NCBI GenBank assembly: GCA_023374045.1
Contig: CM041777.1
Coordinates: forward strand, 479,981,594-480,045,593
Source: Limonium bicolor
Lineage: Eukaryota; Streptophyta; Magnoliopsida; Caryophyllales; Plumbaginaceae
Direction: 5' to 3'
Length of the DNA stretch: 64,000 nucleotides
Part shown: positions 49,031 to 59,799 of the stretch, piece by piece
How positions within the stretch are numbered: the stretch's first letter is position 1
How the letters are laid out: each line of letters begins with the position of its first letter
Program-made: the position numbers and the translations under genes
The notes under the pieces: generated by a model
Databases searched by the model: none
What the model was told of the DNA's origin: nothing
What the model saw: the letters and a program-made list of their open reading frames with translations, nothing else

Positions 49031-50702
49031 CAGTATTTTCTTTGATTAATTGCGCAAAACAAGTCCCACTCTCACAGGGTCAGGGTTGATCTTGATGTGG
49101 TGCTTTCTATCCTACACTCAAAGTGTTTAATGCTTGCACTCGTGCTCTCCTTTTGGACAAAACATTTCAACCATTGAATTTGACATTTGTTAGATTTACG
49201 CGTTCAACCTGTTACTTTCATGTGATTGGATACATAACTACTAAGTCGGAAGTCTTTTGAGCTTATAACGTGGCTATGGGGTGTGATGAATGACAACAGG
49301 ATAATGGAGGAATGTTTAGGATATGCGGAGCTATAAGGGTGACCAAAGCTGCAACTTGCACCGTCTCTCGGACTTGTCTTCTTTGCCTTAAAGTCATTTG
49401 GCTACTTCGTGATGATTTCGCTTGTGAACTTGGGACTTGGAACTTTTGGATTGTTCCTTGCACCTTCTCTCTTTTTTCCGATTTTGGGTTTCTTCGAGGC
49501 TTTTCAGGTTTGCCTTTCTTTGAATCTCCTTTCCTTCGGGATTCTTGTGTTTCCCGGCTTTGAACTCTGAGAGCTGTTTTTGATGTTAGCTCATTTGGAT
49601 CCTGTGTCCCTTTAGGACCATTTGCGGATCGTTTCGTCACGCTGGTAGCAGTTTTGCTTCTTTGGACTTGTGAAGTTGCTGTTCAGAATTCGGGCTCCTT
49701 GCTTCCTTTGGTCACCGGGTCGGTTATTCATCATTGGCTGGCTTGTTTGTGGACCTTGTAGTGTTGTAAAAGAGGATGTACACGAAAAGCTCAGCGGGGG
49801 TGCCTAGGGTTTAATGTCCGGGTTCACAGACTTTTTGGCTGTGTGGTGCTGTACCTAGGTGCTTCATCATCCCTAATAGCTGTGTATCCAGTCCTTGTTA
49901 CTTTTCATAGGTTTAAGCGTAAATTTACAAATTATCTCCTTCGGTCGGAGTCATGCCGTTTACCTTACCTTTGAATGTGATCTCTCTGGAGTCATGTAAG
50001 AATGACACGCTCGTTCGCTCTTGGTTTTACCGCTCAAGGCACTCTCGTGAAGTGTACACTCAGAGACTTGTTTGCACATTTAAACAAAAGAAATAAACAT
50101 TAAAGCTCCTTAACTCAGGTTGCCCCCGGTATTGTTTTGGGGTCTTTTGACAAGCCTTTTGAACACCCACGTTATTTGTGGAAGGTGGTTGTATGATGAA
50201 TGATGGTGGTGAGTGGTGATGAGATGATCTTGTGAAGGAATGATGGATGATGTGGTGACTGACCGATATATCTTTTTCTGGAGTTTTTCTTGCTTTTGCT
50301 TTGGGTGAACTGGTAGAATGGTGAAGTGAGGATTATGGCAAACGTAGGTAAAGTGAGGAGTCAATCTTGTTCATGGTGTGAGTGATGACTATGGATGTGG
50401 CAAAGTTTGCTCATGGTGGTCACAAAAGTGCTCCACCAGGGGATACTTCTTTTTGTTTTTGTTTTTGTTGAATTTATGAATGACTAAATGCATGCATAAA
50501 TGAGAACTTACACGGAATTAAAATCCTCATTTCATGATTGAACACGAATAACAAAGTTAACTATAATTCAAAAGACAAGGACTACCTTGATAGATGAAAT
50601 TGAACTACTAAGAAAGCTGAAAATAGTAACTAAAGGAAAACATAAGAACTGAAGAATATCTAATAGTGCATGAACATAGGATTCATGTAGAAGTTGCTGT
50701 CT
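49031..50702 (-). other. Non-coding DNA between gag and 3' repeats of TAT-A
   Basis: Homologous to 58378-59799 of TAT-B. No pol-like frame on the sense strand. Another gttgcccccggta tract lies near 50120. The frames at 49263-49640 and 50110-50364 show no family motif. Confidence 0.6.
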
Positions 50703-51377
50703 TCATGGGAATCGGAAACCTCGGTCAATGAGATCTTGAATTTTATGCCTCAGATTCCTGCAATTATTGGTGCTATGTCCTGGTAGCTTGTGAAATTAGC
50801 AGAATTGATTGAGGTGTTCCCCTGCTTGAATAACCTTGGGACGAGATGCAAGAGGCCATAGTAGATTCAGTTCCTGCAGTTCCATGAGAGCTTGGCTGAG
50901 AGGTCGGCCGATGCTGGTGAACTGTCTCGGTGTAGAGAAACGCCTAGGTCGAGATGATGCTTCGGTTTTCTGTTTTGAAACTGGGATTGCTATGACTGGC
51001 TTTGCCTTCAAAGTCTTGTTGCCCGCTCCCTGAGCTTTGAGCTGTCCTACTTGTAACCTGGCACTATAGGTTTGTGGGCACATGGAACTCTTGCCTAGGG
51101 CGGGTGTTGGTAATCCCGACTTAGTGCAAGATCTCAATAAATTTAAACTGGTCGTCTTGGGAGTTTCTCCTGGTTGTCTGCCCACCCTCTCGAGTTCCGC
51201 AGCAATGTCCTTGGTATTCCCTTGTGAACCTTGGGCCCTAATAGAGCTAACTTCAATACAGTTGTGAAGAGAACTAAGAAGCCTATCCACTAGTTCATTT
51301 TGGACTTGACGTCCGGCCTCAAGGGAAAGGGTCTTTGTTTTCAACTCTTCAATTGTGGCAATGTAGTTAGACTCCAT
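50703..51377 (-). pseudogene. gag: TAT-A gag, internally deleted
   Basis: It starts at ATG 51377 (MESNYIATIEELKTKTLSLE, a coiled-coil-like N-terminus shared with TAT-B), continues through the EVSSIRAQGSQG region to AELERVG, then jumps to a basic linker and FSTPRQFTSIGRPLSQAL. The central capsid domain seen in TAT-B is missing. After a TAA at 50796-50798 the frame continues with a CHHC-type knuckle (C-[stop]-FHKLPGH-STNN-C) and RHKIQDLIDRG, ending at TGA 50703. The stop falls inside the zinc motif. The protein cannot form a normal capsid. Confidence 0.8.
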
Positions 51378-52715
51378 GGCGTTCCTGACGGCACTATGTC
51401 TCTACTCCATGGCATTAATGGTGTCCATGTACTTTTGTTTCAGAGCTGCGAGATGAACATCCATGTTGATTGGATTTCCTCCTTCACCAATCCTAGGATT
51501 TGGGTTTACCTGTTTCCAAAACGTCGTCTGTTAGAAAACAAAAGAGGACAGAGCTGAAATTCTGGGTCGCGAAGATGTTTTAGGCTAAAACTTGTTTGGG
51601 CCGCAAAAACAGTACATGAGCTAGAACGTCTTGAAGATCGTGGGTAGGTGCTAAGGCCTAAATGACCTAGAGGAGAGGCACCTAAGTCGAAATGTTTGAA
51701 AATTTTGCCTCTTGGGCTGGAATGTTCTGAGAATTGGGCAATTCGGCCGAAATGTGTTTGGGCTAGAAGTAAGGAGCATGGGCCAAAATGATTTCTAAAC
51801 CATTCTCTAGATGTGAATTGGAATTTGGGCCGAGTAATTCTAATTGAGCCTGAAAGATGATACCTATAACTAGGATTTTGGGCCAAAGCCCGAGTGGAAG
51901 GTCTTCTTAGACTAGAATGAGCCTTGAAATGTTAAGACCTGATGGATTTTCATGAATTACCCTAGGTGGATTTATTTTTCGTGGGCCTAGAACTAAATTG
52001 AATAATTCAAATTGGGCCAAAAGAGAAATCACCTAAGCCTGGGCTTTTGGGCCGAAGCCCGAACGACTCACATGTTAAACCAAGCAGGGCCTCTGGGCCG
52101 CAAACAAATAGAGCTGCCAATTCGTGTTGGGCTAGGTTGATGTAGGAGAAGTTCCTATCAATCTCTAGGCTGGGTAGTGGGCCGATCACACAAGCAGACA
52201 AGGCCCACACAAATTCAACATGTTCTCACTAGCCGTTTGAATCACACCGGGTATGGATCGATCCGGAGAGGTGCTTGGGGCGCGGGCCTAGGTCACCACA
52301 AAGGAATAGGGCTTGCACGCTATTCTCTTTGGGCTTCCCCACTCTTTTCACATCACCTGAAGGTGTGCGTTTACGGTCGGGTCTTTGACTGACCAAACAG
52401 TGGGCTAGGTAAGGGTACTGCCAGGAAAATGCTTGGGGCTGAAGCCCAGGTATTAAGGGGGTGTGGTTAGACAACACCCTCCTCTTTTCCCCCACTTATT
52501 CACATCACCTAAAAGGTGTGGGTCCCTGACAGGGGACCCTCAAACGGGTCCCGGGGTGAAATTGGTTTACGTGGACCCTCACTCTCATATGATGCAAGGG
52601 TGCAAAATTGAAGTGCGCACGAAAGTAAACAAACAGAGTAAATAAAGCCATAAATAAACATTTTCAAGTTAAGCCCTCTTTCTTAAAATTAAACAAGTTA
52701 AAATTAAGAAGTTTA
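51378..52715 (-). other. 5' leader region of TAT-A
   Basis: 1.3 kb between PBS and gag, with many gggcc/ggccc words (for example 51980-52110). The homologous stretch in TAT-B is 61182-62389. No coding motif recognised. Confidence 0.6.
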
Positions 52716-52733
52716 TCCCCAGCAGAGTCGTCA
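52716..52733 (-). other. Primer binding site of TAT-A
   Basis: Minus-strand TGACGACTCTGCTGGGGA. TAT-B has TGGCG at the start, so TAT-A carries one mismatch in the site. This PBS type is typical of TAT/Ogre elements. Confidence 0.8.
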
Positions 52734-53166
52734 GTCTGTGAGCCTCGATTTTAAACCCTATCCTATGTGGATTAAGTTGATTAGGGTATAGTCGGGTTTT
52801 AGGTCCACTTATAACCTAAGATTAATAACTATGTCATATAACAATAATTATTAAAACCTAAGCTAGCTCACTGGAACCTATTATGAGTCGCCACCTAATT
52901 TTTACCTAGATCAAATTAGGAAAGGAGAGTTCGGGTTCGGGGGCTTGATATTCGACTTAATTAGGGTTCAAATTACTTTCATTACCCTTCCTAGGTCGTT
53001 TTTCCTCTACTTGGTCTATTTACGGTTTTCTACAAAGTTGTTTTTAACCTAGGTGCGCGCTTCTGTTTTTTTTATTTTTAACGTTTTTTTGACAGAAAAT
53101 TAAAGTGAAATTGAAAGCTATCTAAACTAGGGTTTCGGAGGCAGAATTAGGTCGAATTTTGCTTAC

Positions 53167-53427
53167 GTCCGTAGCCACGGACCCCATGTCCGAGACCACG
53201 GACCCCAGTTAACCTAATTATACAGAAGAGTCGAAATTAAAGGAAAACAGAAAATAGCAAAGTCCGGGGCCACGGACAGGCTGTCCGTGGGCCCAGACAT
53301 TATTAGAAAATCTAAATTTTTAATTTTAAAAAATCCCGCCGCTGTCCGTGGGCGTCCGGGCTTACGGACAGGGAGTCCGGGACCCCGGACATGACGTCCA
53401 TGGGTGCGGACCGCCCTCGGACGGCGG
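53167..53427. repeat. GTCCG...CGGAC hairpin cluster, TAT-A right LTR
   Basis: Counterpart of 45874-46134 in the 5' LTR, downstream of the TATA-like site and therefore in the transcribed leader. Confidence 0.8.
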
Positions 53428-53849
53428 CGTTGAGGCTGTTTCCGAAGGTGTTTTTGGCTCAAATTTTATGGGTGTGTAGCCTGAAAGATGTACAAGACGT
53501 TAGTGATTGAAAGTTCTCAATTTGAATTCGAATTAAGCACGAAACTTGGTAAACAAGTTATTGGACAGAAGCTTAAACAAACAGCAATACAGAAGCGTAA
53601 AAAGGTTAGTTTGAACCCAAAATTTGACAGAGAGCTAATAAGGTCGTGAAGAGTTAGAAAAGTAGAATGGCAACCTGTTCTACCTTCGAATTCAGGAGGA
53701 TTCTTCATGTCGGGATTCGTCGAGTATTCCTTTGATGGCAGACCCGAAAGGATTTCGAACCCAGCTTCTGGTTGTTGGTTGTTCTTGCTGTTCTTCACGT
53801 TTTGGTGGTGTTTTGTGGGGTTTTGATGACTATTGGTGCTTTGGGGACT

Positions 53850-53973
53850 GGAAAACGTGTTTAGATGGTGATTTCGGGGAATTTTCGGTATGATTTGGGT
53901 GGCCGGGTGTTGGAAAACGTGTTTAGATGGTGATTTCGGGGAATTTTCGGTATGATTTGGGTGGCCGGGTGTT
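53850..53973 (-). repeat. 62-bp tandem duplication in TAT-A 5' LTR
   Basis: The block starting ggaaaacgtgtttagatggt occurs at 53850 and 53912, with the flank at 53974 continuing as in the other LTRs. It is absent from the 3' LTR, so it arose after insertion or by template slippage during reverse transcription. Confidence 0.85.
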
Positions 53974-54068
53974 GGAAAACGTGAGAGAGAGAGAGAGGAG
54001 GCTGTGTTTTCTGACTCTCTAGGGTTCTTGAGCATATGAGGTTCTGATGTTATCCAAAAACCTATCCC

Positions 54069-54078
54069 CTTATATAGA
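54069..54078 (-). promoter_or_regulatory. TATA-like box, TAT-A 5' LTR
   Basis: Minus-strand tctatataag; the same sequence is at 46713-46722. TAT-B has ttatataaag at the matching place. Confidence 0.5.
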
Positions 54079-54589
54079 CTTTCTTAAAGATAAAGAAAAT
54101 CTAGTAAAAGTAAGATTTTTTGGTATTTTAATTAAAAGACTTCCCAAAGGAATTTTGCTGTGAAATTTTAACCACATGTCAAGGATGGATATTACGAATT
54201 TTCTGAGGTGGAACCGAATTTTTTAAATGTTGGAATATTTTTAAATTGAATTTCCCGTCAGATTTAGTCAGAAATTGCTAGAAAATTATTGGAAATTCGA
54301 AAAATCAAAATTCCAACGCCATTATGCTTGAAATGTCATCCTCTATCATGGGTTAAAATATCAAAGCATTTAAAGCTGATTTGGGCATCCTTTGGAGGAG
54401 AGAGAAAGCTTATAGGAGGTCTCAGGAGCCTTAAAAATTATGAAAACGCCCCTGACAATGACAAAGCTGCTCCCCATGCCCTGGAATGCGCCGATCAAGC
54501 CGGGATCTCTCACTACTTGATTGAAATGCCCCTCACAACACCAAAACCTCGTGGACCCTAACCAGGGGGTCAAAATTTTGGGTGTAACA

Positions 54590-54594
54590 CCTGC
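54590..54594. repeat. Target-site duplication of TAT-A, right copy (cctgc)
   Basis: Identical to 45444-45448. The copia frame continues right after it. Confidence 0.92.
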
Positions 54595-55154
54595 TGGTAC
54601 ATCGACAGTGGGTGCTCTAAACACATGACAGGAGACAAGAAGAAGTTTTTCTCACTCGAACCAGGAAGCCAAGGAACTGTTTCCTTTGGCGACAACAAGA
54701 AAGGTAAAATCATCGGTGTTGGTAAGGTTGGTATTACATCTGACTATGTCATAGATAATGTAAATCTAGTTCATGGTTTAAAATTCAACTTGCTTAGTGT
54801 TTCTCAAATTTGTGACAAAGGGAATTCAGTTCACTTCTATCCTATACATTGTAGCATAGTAAGTCAGAACAATGGCAAAGAGTTGTTTAAGGGAAAAAGA
54901 TGGAAAAATGTTTATGTAACAAGTTTAGAGGATATTGACAGTCCAAATCTTCCTTGCTTGACTGCTTCAATAGATGACTCTACTCTATGGCACAAAAGAC
55001 TAGGGCATGTTAGCACTTCTTTACTAAGAAAACTTGTCAAGAAACAGTTGGTAAGAGGTCTTCCTGAGATTAAAGAATCTGAGACCAATCTTTGTGATGC
55101 TTGTGTTAGAAGCAAACAGACCAAGGCTTCTTTTAAATCAAAGAACTCAGTTAG
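54590..55154 (+). pseudogene. pol: copia protease and integrase zinc domain, truncated by TAT-B
   Basis: The frame opens with WYIDSGCSKHMTGD, the copia aspartic protease active-site region (DSG, near 54597-54638), continues with GKIIGVGKVGI and HGLKFNLLSVSQICDKG, and reaches the GAG-pre-integrase zinc region: LWHKRLGHVS with Cys pairs in CDACVRSKQ (H-x4-H...C-x2-C). No stop interrupts it, so this part is better preserved than gag. The frame is cut at 55154 by TAT-B; the triplets from 55155 on are LTR sequence. RT and RNase H are not in the window. Confidence 0.9.
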
Positions 55155-56946
55155 TGTGAGCCTCGATTTTAAACCCTATCCTATGTTGATTAAAGTTGAT
55201 TAGGATCTAACCGGGTTTTAGGTCCACTTATAGCCTAAGATTAATAACTATGTCATATAACAATAATTATTAATACCTAAGCTAGCTCACTGGAACCTAT
55301 TATGAGTCGCCACCTAATTTTAACCTAGATCAAATTAGGAAAGGAGAGTTCGGGTTCGGGGGCTTGATATTCGACTTAATTAGGGTTCAATTACTTTCAT
55401 TACCCTTCCTAGGTCATTTTTCCTCTACTTGGTTTAATTACGGCTTTCTACAAAGTTGTTTTTAACCTAGGTGCGCGCTTCTGTTTTTTTGTGTTTTTTA
55501 GCATTTTTTGACAGAAAATTAAAGTGGAAATTGAAATTACCTAAACTAGGGTTTTGGAGGCAGAATTAGGTCAAATTTTGTTTCCGTCCGTAGCCACGGA
55601 CCTAATGTCCGAAACCACGGACCCCAGTTAACCTATATGAAAATAAAAGTCGAATTAAACAGAAAACAGAAAATTGTAAAGTCCGGGGCCACGGACAGGC
55701 TGTCCGTGGGCCCGGACATTATTAGAAAACCTAAATTTTTAAAATTAAAAAATCCCGCCGCCGTCCGTGGGCGTCCGGGCTTACGGACAGGGAGTCTGGG
55801 ACCCCGGACATGACGTCCGTGGGTGCGGACCGCCCTCGGACAGCGGCGTTGAGGCTGTTCCCGAAGGTGTTTTTGGCTCAAATTTTATGGGTGTGTAGCC
55901 TGAAAGATGTACAAGTCGTTAGTGATTGAAAGTTCTCAATTTGAATTCGAATTAAGCACGAAACTTGGTAAACAAGTTATTGGACAGAAGCTTAAACAAA
56001 CATCAATACAGAAGCGTAGAGGGGTTAGTTTGAGCCCAAATTTTGAGGCAAGATAGATAATACCGTAGAGAATTAGGGAAGTGGAGTTTCTACATGTTTT
56101 ACCTTCGGATTCACAACGTTTCTTCACACCGGGATTCGTCGAGTGCTTCGTTGATGGCAGACCCGAAAGGATTTCGAACCAAACTTCTGGTTGTTGGTTG
56201 TTCTTGCTGTTCTTCACATTTTGGTGGTGTTTTTGTGGGGTTTTGATGATTATTGGTGCTTTGGGAATTGGAAAACGTGTTTAGATGGTGATTTCGGGGG
56301 ATTTTCGGTATGATTTGGGTGGTCGGGTGTTGGAAAACGTGAGAGAGAGAGAGGAGGTTGTGTTTTCTGACTCTCTAGGGTTCTTGAGCATATCAGGTTC
56401 TGATTTTATCCAAAAACCTATCCTTTATATAAACTTTCTTAAAGATAAAGAAAATCTAGTAAAAGTAAGATTTTTTGATATTTTAATTAAGTGACTTCCC
56501 AAAGGAATTTTGCTGTGAAATTTTAACCACATGTCAAGGATAGATATTACGAATTTTCTGAGGTGGAACCGAATTTTTTTAATGTTGGAATATTTTTAAA
56601 TTGAATTTCCCGTCAGATTCAGTCAGAAATTGCTAGAAAATTATTGGAAATTCGAAAAATCGAAATTCCAACGCCATTATGCTTAGAATGTCATCCTCTA
56701 TCATGGGTTAAAATATCAAAGCATTTCAAGCTGATTTGGGCATCCTTTGGAGGAGAGAGAAAGCTTATAGGAGGTCTCATGAGCCTTTAAAGATTACCAA
56801 AACACCCCTGAAAGTGACGAAGCTGCTCACCATGCCATGGAGCGCGCCGATCGAGCCGGGATCCCTCACTGCTTGATTGAAATGCCTCTCACAACACCAG
56901 TACCTCGTAGACCCTAACCAGGGGGGTCAAAATTTTGGGTATAACA
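55155..56946 (-). repeat. 3' LTR of TAT-B
   Basis: tgtgagcc to ggtataaca; near-identical to 62411-64000. It has the 93-codon sense ORF (55936-56217) and a TATA-like site at 56423-56432. Confidence 0.93.
55586..55843. repeat. GTCCG...CGGAC hairpin cluster, TAT-B left LTR
   Basis: Same cluster as in TAT-A, beginning gtccgt-agcc-acggac. Confidence 0.8.
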
Positions 56947-56962
56947 GATTGCCCCCCGTCAA
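56947..56962 (-). other. Polypurine tract of TAT-B
   Basis: In element sense ttgacggggggcaatc precedes TGTTATACCC. Confidence 0.85.
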
Positions 56963-57049
56963 CTAGGCTTTGTAATGAAGATGAAAAGACTAGTTGATGC
57001 CTGAGTGATACCCCAAAATTTTGGATCTTAAAAGGCCCTATATGCAGAT

Positions 57050-57220
57050 TGCGTCGAGCTATTCTAAGGCGCTGACTACCTATGAGTGAGAATGAGAAGA
57101 TGTCAAGCGTTTCTAAGGCGTTGACTACCTATAAGGTGAAGTAATGTCAAGCGATTCTAAGGCGTTGACTACCTAAACGATGAAAATGATGTCAAGCTAT
57201 TCTAAGGCACTGACTACCTA
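57050..57220 (-). repeat. Short array of the TAT 45-bp type repeat
   Basis: About four diverged copies of the ctattctaaggcgttgacta motif, against the longer array of TAT-A. Confidence 0.75.
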
Positions 57221-57324
57221 TAATGAGTGAAATGTGCTTAATGTGATGATGAATTGTATGACCTAGGTGCATCTAGGGACCGGAACCTATTCCGAAGTGT
57301 GTGTAAAAGGTTAAGGACTGAGAG

Positions 57325-58076
57325 TGCCAAACGTGGCAGGTGCTAAGGAAGTGGGTAAGACTTATGACGAGCTTGAGGGTGAGTTCTCCTACTCAGACGA
57401 GAATTTGTATCTCTAAAGAATCCGCATTTTCGTGGTGAGAATCTGCATCTCTGAAGAATCTGTATCTTCCTGTGAGAATCTGTATCTCTGAAGAATCTGC
57501 ATTTTCGTGGTGAGAATCTGTATCTCTGAAGAATCTGTATCTTCGGGTGAGAATCTGTATCTCTGAAGAATCTGTATCTTCCTGTGAGAATCTGTATCTC
57601 TGAAGAATCTGTATCTTCGGGGCGAGAATCTGTATCTCTGAAGAATCTGTATCTCTGAAGAATCTGTATCTCTGAAGAATCTGTATCTTCGGGGCGAGAA
57701 TCTGTATCTCTGAAGAATCTGTATCTTCGGGGCGAGAATCTGTATCTCTGGTCTATGACAAGGAGTTTCGTACGGATGGATGTAAGGTAAACTTTATGCA
57801 AATGATCATGATGAAAGTTGATTATGAAAGTGCCAAACATGGCAAAGATGATGTGCATGTCAAAATACAATCAAAGTGTATGTAGGAAACTTGTCCAAAA
57901 CAAGAAATCGTTGGAAAATGTGCCAAACATGGCAATGTTAAGGGTCAAAAATTGTCAAAAGCAAGACATTGCTAGAAAGTGTGCCAAATGTGGCCATAAT
58001 GAGGTTTATGAAACCGAAGTGTTTAAAGGAAAGTTGTTCAAGACAAAAATTGTTGAAAGAGGTGCCAAACGTGGCA
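57325..58076 (-). repeat. TGCCA-aacN-TGGCA hairpins in TAT-B
   Basis: Five copies: 57325-57338, 57831-57844, 57921-57934, 57982-57995 (right arm degraded) and 58063-58076. The last four are spaced 60-90 bp, in a loosely repeated context with caagaaattgttg-type flanks. Loops are aacg, aaca, aaca, aatg and aacg. Confidence 0.75.
57397..57750 (-). repeat. Tandem repeat with gaatctgtatctctgaa units, TAT-B
   Basis: Alternating agaatctgtatctctga and agaatctgtatcttcggggc words. The repeat is absent from TAT-A at this place, where other repeats occur. The 175-codon minus frame over it (57343-57870) is only translated repeat. Confidence 0.9.
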
Positions 58077-59799
58077 GTGTTTGAAGAAAATTCTGTTTAG
58101 TGAAAAGGAAAGTGAAATTATCACTTCCTGACTATAGACTTCGGACTTGTAATTTATCTCCTAGGGGATGAACATGTCATCGGTGGGGTATGATGTAAGG
58201 GCTTATGTGGGCCTGTATAGTGGTGGTGTGGAGATTAGGGCTTATTTGGGCCTGTGTATAATGTGAAAGTGAGGGCTTATGCGGGCCGGTGGTGTATGAT
58301 GGTGGTGGTGATGTTTGAGCTTGGGGTTCTAATTGGTGTTGTCATAACAATTGTTGGAACCAACGATTGCCCCCAGTATTTTAATCGTGCAAACGAGTCT
58401 CATCCTCACAGGGTCAAGGCTTATGTTTTGATTTGGTGCTTCCTAACCTACACTCGACGTGTTTGGTGTTTACACTCGTTTCTCACTTACGGTCACAAAT
58501 TCTAGACCATTGAATTTGATATTTGATGAATTTACGCATTCGATCTGTTACTTTCACGTAATTGGATACACAACTATCAAGTCGGAAGTCTTTGAGGCTT
58601 ATAATGTGGCCATGGGGTGTGATGAAAGACAACGGGACCATGGGGGGATGTATGAGGTATTTGGAGTTTAAAGGGGTGACCAAAGCTGCACTTTGTGTCT
58701 TCTCTCAGATTCATCTTCCTTGTCTTGAAGTCGTCTAGCTGCTTTGTGTTGACGTTGTTTTCGAGCTTCTGGACCTGGACTTTTAAAGTTGTCCTTTACA
58801 CCGTTTCTCTTTTTTGTCATTTGGACTTCTTCGAGGCACTTCGGGTTTGCTTTTTTGTTTTATCCTTTCTTGACTTTGCCTTCGGGGTTCTTGTGTTTCC
58901 CGGTTTTGGGCTTCGAGAGTTGTTTTGATGTGAGCTCTTTTGATCCTGTGTCACTCTGGGAACATTTGCGGATCGCTTCGTCATGCTGATAGCGGTATTG
59001 CTTCTTTGGACTGATGAGAATGTTATCTGAGAGTCGGGCTCCTTGCTTCCTTTGGTCACCGGGTCGGACATTCATCATTGGCTGGGTTATATTGTGGAGC
59101 TCATAATATCGAAAAGGGATATACGAAAGGCTCAACGGGGGTTCCTAGGGTTTAACGTCAGGGTTCATAAGCTTTTAGCTATGTGGTGTTGTACCTAGGT
59201 GCTTCGTCATTCCTGATAGTTGTGCATCCATTATATGTTACTTTTCGCAGGTCTAAGAGTAAATTTACAAATTATCTCCTTCGGTCGGAGTTATGCCATT
59301 TACCTTACCTTTGAATGTGGTCTCACCGGAGTCGTGCAAAAATGACACGCTCGTTCTCTCATGGTTTTTCCGCTCAAGTCACTCTCATAAATTCTCACTC
59401 TGAGACTTGTTCACACAATTAAACAAAAGAAATAATCGTGGTTGGTCTTTAAACTCAGATTGCCCCCAGTGTTAGTCCAGGGTTTATAACAACAATTTGT
59501 ATGTGGTTTGTTTGGATGCTTAGGGGTGAGCTGTGGCATTTGGTTGGACATGTTCATCCTTTTGGAAACAAAAAGACAAATCATTTCATTCAATGGCCAG
59601 AAGATGAACATTAGTTTTGAAAGATGATTTGGTTGAAGGTGCAAAATGAACAAACATTTTTTTTTTTCTTGAGATTGTAAATCGAAAAGACAAGAGATTG
59701 AAATTCGAACATCTAAGCCTCATTAGAATGGAAATATCATAAACCCCTTACAAAATAGAAAAGAAAAATTAAGAAAGCAAAATGCAACTAGACACTAGC
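58077..59799 (-). other. Non-coding 3' region of TAT-B next to gag
   Basis: It includes a few gggcttatgtgggcct-type units (58198-58300), a hairpin with attgccccc at 58348-58377, another attgcccccagtg near 59459, and sequence homologous to 49031-50702. No pol. Confidence 0.65.

Larger units (their letters stand above)
45449..54589 (-). mobile_element. TAT-A: complete non-autonomous TAT/Ogre-like element
   Basis: 9.1 kb with LTRs at 45449-47234 and 52737-54589 and TSD cctgc. Orientation is minus: the PBS is at the right (52716-52733), gag at 50703-51377 and the PPT at the left (47235-47250). The internal region of 5.5 kb has a shortened gag and no protease, RT or integrase. Between gag and PPT are 3.4 kb of tandem repeats and hairpins. 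The TAT/Ogre assignment rests on the PBS sequence, the CHHC-type knuckle and the repeat-rich 3' region. Confidence 0.9.
52737..54589 (-). repeat. 5' LTR of TAT-A
   Basis: Direct repeat of 45449-47234 with ends tgtgagcc and gggtgtaaca. It is longer by about 67 bp, mostly because of a 62-bp tandem duplication (53850-53973). TATA-like site in element sense at 54069-54078. Confidence 0.93.
42502..55154 (+). mobile_element. Ty1/copia retrotransposon, interrupted twice and incomplete in window
   Basis: It has a 5' LTR (42502-43637), a PBS, a degenerate gag (43694-45448), then after TAT-A the protease and pre-integrase region (54590-55154), where TAT-B cuts it. The rest of pol and the 3' LTR must lie beyond 64000. 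The two halves of the frame meet across TAT-A at the duplicated cctgc. Its left flank is gtaaa; the right TSD is outside the window. Confidence 0.88.

Noticed and set aside
53214..53462. Arg-rich sense ORF over the GTCCG hairpins of TAT LTRs (also 55633-55881 and 62854-63126)
   Set aside because: The Arg/Pro-rich reading follows from GC-rich hairpin words, and no such ORF is intact in the left TAT-A LTR. Weaker than the 93-codon ORF.
57343..57870. 175-codon minus-strand ORF rich in RYRFFRDTDS
   Set aside because: It is the translation of the tandem repeat at 57397-57750, which is open by periodicity alone.
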